The position numbers and the translations under genes are program-made. Under the pieces are notes generated by a model, which was given only the letters and a program-made list of their open reading frames with translations, ran no database searches and was not told the origin of the DNA. Positions 1 through 6,836 of a DNA stretch of 8,813 nucleotides are shown here, in pieces (the stretch's first letter is position 1; every line of letters begins with the position of its first letter). The DNA comes from Burkholderiales bacterium (GTDB lineage: Bacteria > Pseudomonadota > Gammaproteobacteria > Burkholderiales > Burkholderiaceae): positions 1 to 8,813 of the forward strand of contig CANBUA010000203.1 in NCBI GenBank assembly GCA_947372535.1. The letters run 5' to 3'.

Positions 1-50
1 TCGATGGTCGCAGGCACCTCGAAACCTTCCAGTGATCCTTGCTCCGACAT
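1..50 (-). CDS. 5' end of an unidentified protein gene (partial, cut by window edge)
   Basis: An ATG at 50-48 on the minus strand opens a frame that reads MSEQGSLEGFEVPATI and runs off the left end. A good Shine-Dalgarno sequence, AAGGGAG (66-60), lies nine bases upstream, which is the main reason to believe the start. The gap to the stop of the upstream NHL lipoprotein gene is 72 bases with no convincing terminator in it, so the two genes could be cotranscribed. Sixteen residues are too few to recognise a family; no signal peptide or motif is visible and no function is proposed. Confidence 0.5.
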   Translation of the reverse strand, partial: MSEQGSLEGFEVPATI

Positions 51-122
51 GTCAACGTGCTCCCTTGGCTTGGCGAGCCGGCAGCATAACCTTGAGAACA
101 GGCCATCACCCCGCCATCAGCA

Positions 123-2255
123 TCAAGGCAAGGTCACCACGGCGACACCGTCTCCGGACGTGATGTAGAGCGAGTTGCCGGTCAAGGCCACGCCGACGGG
201 GTAGTTCAGCAGCCCGGGGAGCGAGCCCGCCGAGAAGCCAGCCTGGCCCGCCACGCCCACGATGGTGGTCACCACGCCGCTTGGGGTGATTTTGCGGATC
301 GTCTGGTTTTCCGTGTCCGCCACATAGAGGTTGCCTGCACTGTCGCTGACCACACCTTGCGGCGAGTTGAACCTGGCTTCGACCCCCGTGCCGTCATTGG
401 TGCCCGACAAGCCTGCCGTGCCAGCCAAGGTCGTCACGACACCCTCGGGCGTGATCTTGCGGATGGTGTGGTTGCCACTGTCGGTCACGTACAGATTGCC
501 GCTGCCGTCGATGGCCAAGCCGCTGGGCGCATTGAAGCTCGCACTGGCACCGGTGCCGTCAGCCGAGCCTTGGCTGCCCGCCGTGCCGGCGAAGGTCGTG
601 ACTTCGCCCGCTGGCGTGATCTTGCGGATGGTGTTGTTGCCACCGTCGGTGACATACACGTTCCCGGCGCTGTCCACCACTGGGGCGCCGGGGCCTTTGA
701 AGGAGGCCGCAGCGCCCGTGCCGTCGTCACTGCCGTCATTCGACGTGCCTGGCGCGCCAGCCAAGGTGGTCACGACGCCAGTTGGCGTGATCTTGCGGAT
801 CAGGTTGTTCTCCGTCTCGGCCACGTAGATGTTGCCCGCGCTGTCCGTGGCCAGACCACCGGGTCCCGTGAAGCTGGCGGCGGCGCCCGTGCCATCGGCA
901 CTGCCAGCCACGCCAGCGGTGCCGGCGAGCGTGCTCACCACACCGGCCGATGTGATCTTGCGGATGGTGTCATTGCCATAGTCCACCACATAGACATTGC
1001 CGGATGCATCCGTGGCGGCGCCCAGAGGGTTGTTGAAACGCGCGACCGATCCTGCGCCATCGGCACTGCCCGTGCGCGTGACGCCGGCCAGGGTGGTCAC
1101 GGCGCCTGATGACGTGACCTTGCGGATGGCGTTGTTGTAGGTGTCCGCGACCAACACATCGCCGTTGCTGTTGACGGCCAGGCCAAAAGGGTTGCTGAAC
1201 CTGGCCGCGCTGCCCTGCGCATCCAGACCGCCGGCTTGACCCGCCGTGCCAGCCAGGGTCGTGACCACACCGGCGGGGGTGATTTTGCGGATCGTATTGG
1301 CTGCATAGTCCGTCACGTAGACGTTGTCAGCCGTGTCGATGGACACGTTGTAGGGTGCGTTGAAGCTGGCAGCCGCCCCCGTGCCATCTGCGCTGCCCTC
1401 GACGCCGGGTGTGCCTGCGATGGTCGTGGTCACACCGGCAGGGGTGATCTTACGAATCACTTGGTTGCTGGTATCGGCGACGTAGAGGTTGCCTGTGCTG
1501 TCGATCGTCAAACCGACGGGACGATTGAATCGCGCAGCCCCTCCCGTGCCGTCGTCAGAGCCGCGTGCCTGGTCCGCGCCTGCCAAGGTGGTCACCACGC
1601 CAGCCGGTGTGATTTGGCGGATCGTGTTGGCGTCATAGTCCGTGACATAGACATTGCCCACAGCGTCAGCCGCGATGCCCACGGGAAAACGGAATGTGGC
1701 CGCCGTGCCGGTGCCATCGGCACTGCCAGGCACCCCAACCGTGCCCGCCAGCGTGGTCACCACGCCAGCCGGTGTGATTTTGCGGATGACCGCGTTGCCT
1801 GCATCCGCCACGTAGACATTGCCCGAGGCATCCACGGCCACGCCATAAGGCTCCTTGAAACTGGCGGCGGCCCCGGTACCGTCAGCACTGCCTTGAACCC
1901 CCGCCGTGCCGGCCAGCGTCGTGACGACACCGGCCGGGGTGATCTTGCGGATGACGTGGTTGCCGTAGTCGGCCACATAAGTGTTGCCGGCACTGTCGAC
2001 GGCCATACCGGCGGGGCTGCTGAAGGTCGCCGCAGCGCCCGTCCCGTCATCGTGTCCAGTGTTGTAGATGAGCCCGCCGATCGAACTGATGGCTTGCGCC
2101 GTGATCACCGGCGGCGTGACGGTCGTCGGGGTGCTGTCGGACAGCCCCAGGCTCAACTTCTTGTCGCCGACGCATGCCGTCAGCGACACCACGCCCAGGC
2201 ACAAGATGACCTTGGTCATCACCGCGCCAGCCCCGTTCAATCGATCCATCATCAT
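123..2255 (-). CDS. NHL-repeat beta-propeller lipoprotein (710 aa)
   Basis: Exported protein built almost wholly of NHL repeats. Residues 1-28 form a lipoprotein signal peptide with lipobox LTAC (Cys28 would be lipidated); Val follows the Cys, so there is no Asp+2 inner-membrane retention signal and an outer-membrane location is inferred. A short Thr/Pro-rich linker (about 40-50) leads into eleven full repeats of about 55 residues (first about 56-123, then 124-674) and a degenerate twelfth (675-710). Each full unit runs roughly DGTGAAASF..P.G, D..GNVYVAD..N..IRKITP.G, VTTLAGT.G. Twelve blades would fit two six-bladed propellers. No enzymatic domain or C-terminal module is present. NHL propellers usually bind proteins or carbohydrates; the ligand here is unknown. 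The start at 2255 is supported by AGAAGGA (2268-2262), six bases upstream; ATG codons at 2252, 2249 and 2219 are alternatives, the last giving a more compact signal peptide. Confidence 0.9.
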   Translation of the reverse strand: MMMDRLNGAGAVMTKVILCLGVVSLTACVGDKKLSLGLSDSTPTTVTPPVITAQAISSIGGLIYNTGHDDGTGAAATFSSPAGMAVDSAGNTYVADYGNHVIRKITPAGVVTTLAGTAGVQGSADGTGAAASFKEPYGVAVDASGNVYVADAGNAVIRKITPAGVVTTLAGTVGVPGSADGTGTAATFRFPVGIAADAVGNVYVTDYDANTIRQITPAGVVTTLAGADQARGSDDGTGGAARFNRPVGLTIDSTGNLYVADTSNQVIRKITPAGVTTTIAGTPGVEGSADGTGAAASFNAPYNVSIDTADNVYVTDYAANTIRKITPAGVVTTLAGTAGQAGGLDAQGSAARFSNPFGLAVNSNGDVLVADTYNNAIRKVTSSGAVTTLAGVTRTGSADGAGSVARFNNPLGAATDASGNVYVVDYGNDTIRKITSAGVVSTLAGTAGVAGSADGTGAAASFTGPGGLATDSAGNIYVAETENNLIRKITPTGVVTTLAGAPGTSNDGSDDGTGAAASFKGPGAPVVDSAGNVYVTDGGNNTIRKITPAGEVTTFAGTAGSQGSADGTGASASFNAPSGLAIDGSGNLYVTDSGNHTIRKITPEGVVTTLAGTAGLSGTNDGTGVEARFNSPQGVVSDSAGNLYVADTENQTIRKITPSGVVTTIVGVAGQAGFSAGSLPGLLNYPVGVALTGNSLYITSGDGVAVVTLP

Positions 2256-2542
2256 GGCTGATCCTTCTTGTTTGAACCATCAAAGGCCCGAGGGCCGAAA
2301 TCGTTCAAGCATCCAGGCGCCATGTAATGCCCATGTTGCCGCCATGTAGTCGCTGCGTGAAAGCCTGAAAAGGAAAGCAAAGATGACAGCGATCTCGGGT
2401 TACTTCTGATGACTCCGGTTCGGAGATTGATGCGAGCCTTGCGGGTGCAAAACTTGCCCAAGTGCTTCATTGCCGCCAGAATTGGCCGATAGCACCCAAG
2501 CACGCCGTTGTCTTTCTGACTGACCCGTCCACATGGGGCCCC
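2256..2542. promoter_or_regulatory. Divergent intergenic region between the NHL lipoprotein and HD-GYP genes
   Basis: Both flanking genes are transcribed outward from this 287-base spacer, so it must hold their promoters, but I see no clear sigma-70 pair on either strand. Contents that stand out: the minus-strand ribosome binding site (2262-2268); a GGCC-CGAG-GGCC hairpin (about 2285-2296) without a U-tract, so not a terminator; three 11-bp tandem repeats (2320-2352); and a short inverted repeat CTCCG-GTT-CGGAG (2413-2425). A GCCGATAG (2485-2492) resembles the -10 of flagellar sigma-28 promoters, but the matching -35 is poor. Confidence 0.45.
2320..2352. repeat. Three tandem 11-bp repeats (CCATGT iterons)
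   Basis: CCATGT occurs at 2320, 2331 and 2342, exactly 11 bp apart, as units CCATGTAATGC, CCATGTTGCCG and CCATGTAGTCG. One helical turn of spacing puts the three hexamers on the same face of the DNA, a layout seen in operators bound by several copies of a regulator. They lie 65-97 bp upstream of the NHL lipoprotein start, in non-coding DNA. The repeat is seen directly; a regulatory role is inference. Confidence 0.5.
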
Positions 2543-2545
2543 ATG
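2532..2545. repeat. 14-bp perfect palindrome over the HD-GYP start codon
   Basis: CATGGGGCCCCATG is perfectly self-complementary and ends with the ATG at 2543-2545. Its GGGG (2535-2538) is also the only Shine-Dalgarno-like stretch before that ATG. As DNA it could be a dimeric protein's site; as RNA the two halves can pair only between two molecules or with central bases opened. Confidence 0.45.
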
Positions 2546-3778
2546 CTCAAGAAAATCGCCACCCATCAACTCTGTCTGGGCATGTTTGTCCACGAGTTGT
2601 GTGGCTCGTGGTTGTCCCACCCGTTCTGGAAAAGCGCCTTCCTGCTCAAAGATGTCAAGCAGCTGAATCAACTCAGAAGCAGCGAAGTGCGTGAGGTGTG
2701 GATCGACACCAATCGGGGCGTCGACGTCCCAACGGAGGCCGAGGCCGAATCGCCGCCCGCCACCCCAGCGCCCATCGACGAGGAGCCTTCACGGCTCGCC
2801 CATGCACCCGAGCCCCAAGCCACCTCGTTCACCGAGGAAGTCACCCGCGCCGGCACCATCGTGGCGCAGGCGCGTGGCGCCATGCAGTCCATGTTCCAGG
2901 ATGTGAGATTGGGCAAGGCCATCGACGCCGAGCACTGCCTGCCCCTGGTGGACGACATCACCCAATCCGTGAGCCGCAACCCTGGCGCCATCGTCAGCTT
3001 GGCACGGCTCAAGACCAGCGACGACTACACCTACATGCACAGCGTGGCGGTCTGCGCGCTGATGGTCTCCCTGGCCCGCCAGATGGGCCTGGACCCAGCG
3101 GCCACCCGCGAAGTCGGCCTGGCCGGCCTGGTGCACGACCTTGGCAAGGCCGTGATGCCATCCGAGGTGCTCAACAAACCGGGCGCCCTCACCCGCGAAG
3201 AGTTCGACATCATGAAAGGCCACCCCCAGGCCGGTCACCTGATGCTGGTCGAAGGCAAAGGCGTGAGCGAGGTGGCCATGGACGTCTGCCTGCACCACCA
3301 CGAGAAGGTCAATGGCCTGGGCTACCCGCACGGGCTCAAGGGCGACGGCATCTCGCTGTATGCGCGCATGGGCGCGGTCTGCGATGTGTATGACGCGATC
3401 ACCTCCAACCGGCCCTACAAGCAGGGCTGGGACCCAGCCGACTCGGTCCAGAAGATGGCGCAATGGGCGCGCGAAGGCCATTTCGACGAAGCCATCTTCC
3501 AGGCTTTTGTCAAAAGCATCGGCATCTACCCCACAGGCGCGCTGGTCAAGCTGCGCTCGGGGCGGCTGGCCGTGGTGGTCGAGCAAGGCAGCCGCTCGCT
3601 GCTGCATCCGCTGGTGCGGGTGTTTTTCCAGAGCGAGACCAAGGAGAGCATCGAACCCTTGCTGCTGGACCTGGGCGAGCCCGGCTGCGACGACCCCATC
3701 GTCTCGCGCGAATCAGCGCTGGAATGGGGCTTCACCCACCTCGATGCGATGTGGATGAAGCCTTCAGTGCCTGCCTGA
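2543..3778 (+). CDS. DUF3391/HD-GYP domain protein, probable cyclic-di-GMP phosphodiesterase (411 aa)
   Basis: HD-GYP proteins hydrolyse cyclic di-GMP, lowering this second messenger and so favouring motility over biofilm. The N-terminus (about 1-60; MLKKIATHQLCLGMFVHE, then GSWLSHPFW and VREVWIDT) matches the DUF3391 domain that commonly precedes HD-GYP. An acidic and Pro/Ala-rich linker (62-95) follows, then the HD-GYP domain (about 100-330). Metal-site residues are in place: His166 in YMHSV, His198-Asp199 in HDLGK, His227 in KGHP, the HHHE cluster at 251-254, GYP at 260-262, and Asp281 in the CDVYDAITSNRPY stretch. The usual Asp of the HHE..DG.GYP motif is Asn257. No transmembrane segment or receiver domain, so cytoplasmic. 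The start at 2543 is chosen because DUF3391 begins there; an upstream in-frame ATG at 2462 would add 27 residues unlike the family. It is transcribed divergently from the NHL gene. Confidence 0.93.
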   Translation: MLKKIATHQLCLGMFVHELCGSWLSHPFWKSAFLLKDVKQLNQLRSSEVREVWIDTNRGVDVPTEAEAESPPATPAPIDEEPSRLAHAPEPQATSFTEEVTRAGTIVAQARGAMQSMFQDVRLGKAIDAEHCLPLVDDITQSVSRNPGAIVSLARLKTSDDYTYMHSVAVCALMVSLARQMGLDPAATREVGLAGLVHDLGKAVMPSEVLNKPGALTREEFDIMKGHPQAGHLMLVEGKGVSEVAMDVCLHHHEKVNGLGYPHGLKGDGISLYARMGAVCDVYDAITSNRPYKQGWDPADSVQKMAQWAREGHFDEAIFQAFVKSIGIYPTGALVKLRSGRLAVVVEQGSRSLLHPLVRVFFQSETKESIEPLLLDLGEPGCDDPIVSRESALEWGFTHLDAMWMKPSVPA

Positions 3779-3793
3779 TCAGGACCCCGTCGA

Positions 3794-5419
3794 TCACTGG
3801 TTGGACAGCGTCAACCCGGCGTGCTCGCGCAAGGGATGGAAATGCACCTTGGGGTGACGGTCTTGCGTCAGGCGCAGGTCGTAGGCCGAGGTCATCATGT
3901 AGGCCAAGGTGTCGGCCGCGTCCAGGGCCAGCTTGCTGGCGTTCTCATCCGTGAACTTCTTCATGGCTTCGGGCGTCTCGGCCGTGATCCAGCGCGCACC
4001 CACGAATCGGCACGGCATCAGGCGGATGTCCACGCTGTACTCGGCCTTGAGGCGGTGCTGCACCACTTCGAACTGCAACTGGCCGACAGCGCCCAGCAAC
4101 ATGGACCCGCCCACCTCAGGCCGGAAGACCTGGATGGCCCCTTCTTCGCCCAATTGCAGCAAACCGGCCTGCAACTGCTTGCTTTTCATCGGATTGGCCA
4201 ACTCGACCGTCTGGAACAACTCGGGCGCAAAGAATGGCAGGCCGGTGTATTGCAGCGTCACGCCATCGGTGATGGTGTCGCCCAGTTGCACGCCGCCGTG
4301 CGTGGTGAAGCCGATGATGTCGCCCGCATAGGCTTCATCGACCGCCTCGCGGCGCTGCGACAAGAAGGTCACGACCGAGGTCGGCCGCAGTTCCTTGCCC
4401 GAGCGCTGCACCTTGAGCTTCATGCCCGGCTCGTACTTGCCCGAGCACACGCGCACAAAGGCGATGCGGTCGCGGTGGGACGGGTCCATGTTGGCCTGCA
4501 CCTTGAAGACCACGCCGGAGAAGTTCTCGGCCTCGGGCTGGATCTCTTTGTGCGAACCGTCTTTTTCCGTGCTCAGGCGCGGGCGCGGCGAAGGCGCCAG
4601 GTCCACCAGCGCATCGAGGATCTCCTGAACACCGAAGTTGTTCACGGCCGAGCCGAAAAACACCGGCGTCTGCTTGGCGGCCAGGAACAGCTCGAGGTCG
4701 AAAGCAGGTGCGGCACCGGCCATGAGCTCCATGTTCTGCTCGGCCAGCTCCCAGTCGTGGCCGAAGCGTTCGTGCAACTTGTCGCGCTCGGTCAAGGACA
4801 CGGTCTCGTCCTCGCCACCACGCTTGTCAGCGCCCGCGTCGAACAGGCGCATGCTTTGCGTGCGCAGGTTGACGATGCCGCCGAACTGCTTGCCTTGGCC
4901 GACCGGCCAGGTCATGGGCACACAGGGCATGCCCAGTTCGGCCTCGACCTCATCGAGCAGGCTGACGGGGTCGCGCCCCTCGCGGTCCATCTTGTTGACG
5001 AAGGTGATGATGGGCGTGTCGCGCTGGCGGCAGACCTCGATGAGGCGCTTGGTCTGCGCTTCCACGCCGTTGGCCGCGTCGATCACCATCAGGGCCGAAT
5101 CGACCGCGGTCAGCACGCGGTAGGTGTCTTCCGAGAAGTCCTTGTGGCCGGGTGTGTCCAGCAGGTTGACCACGTGGTCACGGTAGAGCATCTGCATCAC
5201 CGAAGACGCGACCGAGATGCCGCGCTGCTTTTCAATCTCCATCCAGTCGGAGGTGGCGTGGCGCGTCGCCTTGCGCGCCTTGACGCTGCCAGCGATGTGG
5301 ATGGCGCCGGAGAACAGCAAGAGCTTTTCCGTCAGCGTGGTCTTGCCCGCGTCGGGGTGGGAGATGATGGCGAAGGTGCGGCGGCGGCGCGTCTCGGCGG
5401 CAAAAAGAGGTGAGGTCAC
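3794..5419 (-). CDS. prfC: Peptide chain release factor 3 (RF3), a translational GTPase (541 aa)
   Basis: RF3 is a cytoplasmic GTPase that removes RF1/RF2 from the ribosome after peptide release. With the start used here, the G1 loop SHPDAGKTT lies at about 20-28, followed by the switch region with SDWMEIEKQRGIS, G3 DTPGHKDFSEDTYR and G4 NKMDRE. The middle has the RF3-typical VFKVQANMDPSHRDR and the C-terminal part EEGAIQVFRP and GAVGQLQFEVV. These are RF3 signatures rather than EF-G or EF-Tu. Start choice: a GTG at 5419 gives MTSPLFAAETRRRRTF, which lines up with the Escherichia coli RF3 N-terminus (529 aa) without a gap, although no Shine-Dalgarno is visible. An ATG at 5464 (556 aa) is possible. 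Codons further upstream (5503, 5500) lie inside the preceding gene's terminator hairpin and are unlikely. The gene converges on the HD-GYP gene, with 15 bases between stops and no terminator seen. Confidence 0.96.
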   Translation of the reverse strand: MTSPLFAAETRRRRTFAIISHPDAGKTTLTEKLLLFSGAIHIAGSVKARKATRHATSDWMEIEKQRGISVASSVMQMLYRDHVVNLLDTPGHKDFSEDTYRVLTAVDSALMVIDAANGVEAQTKRLIEVCRQRDTPIITFVNKMDREGRDPVSLLDEVEAELGMPCVPMTWPVGQGKQFGGIVNLRTQSMRLFDAGADKRGGEDETVSLTERDKLHERFGHDWELAEQNMELMAGAAPAFDLELFLAAKQTPVFFGSAVNNFGVQEILDALVDLAPSPRPRLSTEKDGSHKEIQPEAENFSGVVFKVQANMDPSHRDRIAFVRVCSGKYEPGMKLKVQRSGKELRPTSVVTFLSQRREAVDEAYAGDIIGFTTHGGVQLGDTITDGVTLQYTGLPFFAPELFQTVELANPMKSKQLQAGLLQLGEEGAIQVFRPEVGGSMLLGAVGQLQFEVVQHRLKAEYSVDIRLMPCRFVGARWITAETPEAMKKFTDENASKLALDAADTLAYMMTSAYDLRLTQDRHPKVHFHPLREHAGLTLSNQ

Positions 5420-5486
5420 GGCGGGCAGGAATTCAATGGTGGGGCGACTGAGGCAGCCCGCCATTGTCTCAGCTTGCGTGCCCATG

Positions 5487-5511
5487 AAAAAGGCCCGCAT
5501 CAAGCGGGCCT
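5487..5511 (-). terminator. Rho-independent terminator of the solute-binding protein gene
   Basis: AGGCCCGC (5491-5498) and GCGGGCCT (5504-5511) form a perfect 8-bp stem around a 5-base loop. On the minus strand the stem is followed by TTTTT (5491-5487, overlapping the last stem base). It lies 28 bases after the stop of the minus-strand gene ending at 5539 and separates it from prfC. A further inverted repeat, ATCGATT (5519-5525) with AATCGAT (5541-5547), spans the stop codon. Confidence 0.88.
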
Positions 5512-5538
5512 CCTGAAGATCGATTCAGCTGTCGAGGA

Positions 5539-6579
5539 TCAATCGATTTCAGTCTTGGTGGCGCACTCGGCGTCAGATGGGTTCACGCTGCAACGGGCGC
5601 GCTTGATGATGTTCAAGCTTTGCTTGTTGTACATGCCTTGCTTGGCAATCTCGATGCGCGCTTCACGCAGCATCAGGACGTACTTGGGGATGTTGGCCGG
5701 TGGCAGGTCGTCCCAAGTCGAGGCGGGGATGCCCTTTTCGGCATTGGCGATCAAGCCCATGGCGCGGTCGAACTGGCTGAACCAGAAAGCGCGCGACTTC
5801 TCGCCGAAGCCTTCAGGGAACTTGGCCTTGGTGAACACCATCTGCACGGTGGGGATCATGATCGGGAAACGACCGATGCCACCCTTCGTGCCGATGCCTT
5901 TGTAAAGTTCGAAAGGCTTGTAGGCCACGGCCGGCAGGGTCACCATGTCAACAAAACCATTGTTGAACCGTGGGCCGATGTTGGTGATGTCCACCGACAC
6001 GGGTTGCGCGCCGATGCGCTGGATCATGGCGCCCTGGGCCTTGTCATAGTCGAAGGCGGCGATCTTCTTGCCCGACAGGGCTTCGACGGAGTTCATCGAG
6101 CGATCGCGCACGATGGGGTAGGCCGCGCCCAGGGGGAAGATGCCGCCGATTTCGTTGGCGCCTTCGACCATCAGCTTGGCGCCGGCCGGGCCGGAGAAGG
6201 CCTGGATCACGCGGCGGACCACGTCGTAGCTGGCGGCCATGTCGATCTTGTCGCCGCGCACGATGGTGCTCGAGCCAATGCTGTCCATGGAGGTGGACAC
6301 GGCATTGAAGGGCTTGATGCGGAAAGCGGTGGCGATCACGCCGTCGCATTGACCAGCGCGGAAGTCTTCCACGGCCACGCGCTCGTCGACGTAGCTCTTG
6401 AGTTCGATCTCAACGCCGTTTTTCTGCATGGCGACGGTGTAGTCGATGGCGGTGCTGTATGTGTCGCCGCTCTTGCCGGCCACGTCCCAGACGCAAAGGA
6501 GGTTCTTGGCCGACACCGAACCGGCGGCGGTCATCAGGGCTACAGAAGCAGCAGCGAGGGCAATCAGGCGTGTTTTCAT
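5539..6579 (-). CDS. Periplasmic solute-binding-type protein, DUF6091-like (346 aa)
   Basis: Secreted protein of the family named 'putative solute-binding protein' in bacterial annotations (DUF6091, recalled from memory, not searched). A Sec signal peptide is clear: MKTRLIALAAASVALMTAAG then SVSA, with cleavage predicted before Lys25. The mature protein has hallmarks of TRAP/TAXI-like binding proteins: a strand with LLCVWDVAGKSGDTY, DFRAGQCDGVIATAFR, AYPIVRD, SVEALSGKKIAAFDYDKAQ, NNGFVDMVTLPAVAYKPFELYKG. Four cysteines, 29 and 78 near the N-terminus and 330 and 339 at the C-terminus, are placed so that two disulfides are plausible in the periplasm. No permease gene lies beside it, so the substrate and any transporter partner are unknown. 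GAG 9-11 bases before the ATG serves as a weak ribosome binding site. It ends in its own terminator, so it is probably transcribed alone, divergently from ahcY. Confidence 0.82.
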   Translation of the reverse strand: MKTRLIALAAASVALMTAAGSVSAKNLLCVWDVAGKSGDTYSTAIDYTVAMQKNGVEIELKSYVDERVAVEDFRAGQCDGVIATAFRIKPFNAVSTSMDSIGSSTIVRGDKIDMAASYDVVRRVIQAFSGPAGAKLMVEGANEIGGIFPLGAAYPIVRDRSMNSVEALSGKKIAAFDYDKAQGAMIQRIGAQPVSVDITNIGPRFNNGFVDMVTLPAVAYKPFELYKGIGTKGGIGRFPIMIPTVQMVFTKAKFPEGFGEKSRAFWFSQFDRAMGLIANAEKGIPASTWDDLPPANIPKYVLMLREARIEIAKQGMYNKQSLNIIKRARCSVNPSDAECATKTEID

Positions 6580-6835
6580 GGGAGTGTCTCGGGTCAGGTT
6601 TCTTGGGTCCGGGACGCCTTTCGGCGCCCGCCTGTATTCAACGTCGGATCAATGGCCACATCAGACAGGGGCAACCCTAATACGAGCGGTCAAATTCCAT
6701 CAGATGAAAACATCATGGCCAGCAGATGAAGGGGTCGTTCGTGTGTGGAATTGATCCCGTTGAACTCTGCTTATCCAGCGTTGATCGGGCTTGTGGCCCG
6801 ATACGTTGCGACCACAGGTGGTGTAAAATAGTTCC
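6580..6835. promoter_or_regulatory. Divergent promoter region between the solute-binding protein gene and the ahcY leader
   Basis: This 256-base stretch has no credible gene. It contains a hairpin in the leader of the minus-strand gene (6611-6629), a perfect 7-bp inverted repeat ATCGGGC/GCCCGAT around a 5-base loop (6784-6802) with no T-tract on either side, and the likely ahcY promoter at its right end. No clear promoter for the minus-strand gene was found; a TTGACC (revcomp of about 6690-6695) lacks a well-spaced -10. Confidence 0.45.
6611..6629 (-). other. GAAA-tetraloop hairpin in the leader of the solute-binding protein gene
   Basis: Read on the minus strand, GGGCGCC-GAAA-GGCGTCCC folds into a 4-bp CGCC/GGCG stem capped by a GNRA loop, extended by three G-C pairs across one bulged base. 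It sits 32-50 bases upstream of the start codon at 6579. There is no U-tract, so it is not a terminator; it could stabilise the mRNA or be part of a larger structure. The fold is clear, the role is not. Confidence 0.4.
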
Positions 6836-6836
6836 G
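6811..6836 (+). promoter_or_regulatory. Candidate ahcY promoter -10 with a palindrome in the spacer
   Basis: TAAAAT (6824-6829) is a good -10 hexamer, and a start seven bases later would fall on G6836, the first base of the riboswitch P1 helix. No good -35 lies 16-18 bp upstream (the sequence there reads about ATACGT), suggesting a promoter that needs an activator or is weak. The perfect inverted repeat ACCAC-AG-GTGGT (6811-6822) occupies the spacer next to the -10 and could be an operator. Confidence 0.5.

Noticed and set aside
123..2255. CRISPR-like or mobile repeat array
   Set aside because: The regular 165-bp periodicity is coding: it keeps frame throughout and translates into NHL blades.
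1236..2261. Long plus-strand frames across the NHL gene, with repetitive Arg/His/Gly sequence
   Set aside because: Their periodicity is only the reflection of the NHL repeats; no start signal or domain.
2466..2492. Sigma-28 (flagellar) promoter before the HD-GYP gene
   Set aside because: GCCGATAG fits the -10, but the -35 position reads TTCA instead of TAAA, so the match is not good enough to call.
2462..2542. 27-residue N-terminal extension of the HD-GYP protein
   Set aside because: DUF3391 proteins typically begin at the MLKKI position (2543), and the added residues do not resemble the family.
2252..2671. A 139-codon minus-strand frame overlapping the start of the HD-GYP gene
   Set aside because: It overlaps the NHL start and the conserved DUF3391 coding sequence and has no ribosome binding site or recognisable domain.
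3776..3796. Bidirectional terminator between the convergent HD-GYP and prfC genes
   Set aside because: The 15-base gap has no stem-loop with T-tracts; neither gene has a visible intrinsic terminator here.
3821..5413. A 530-codon open frame antisense to prfC
   Set aside because: Composition (His/Gln/Arg/Val-rich) is typical of the shadow of a GC-rich gene, and prfC on the other strand carries all RF3 motifs.
6784..6802. Terminator at the ATCGGGC/GCCCGAT inverted repeat
   Set aside because: No T-tract follows the stem on either strand, and no gene ends there.
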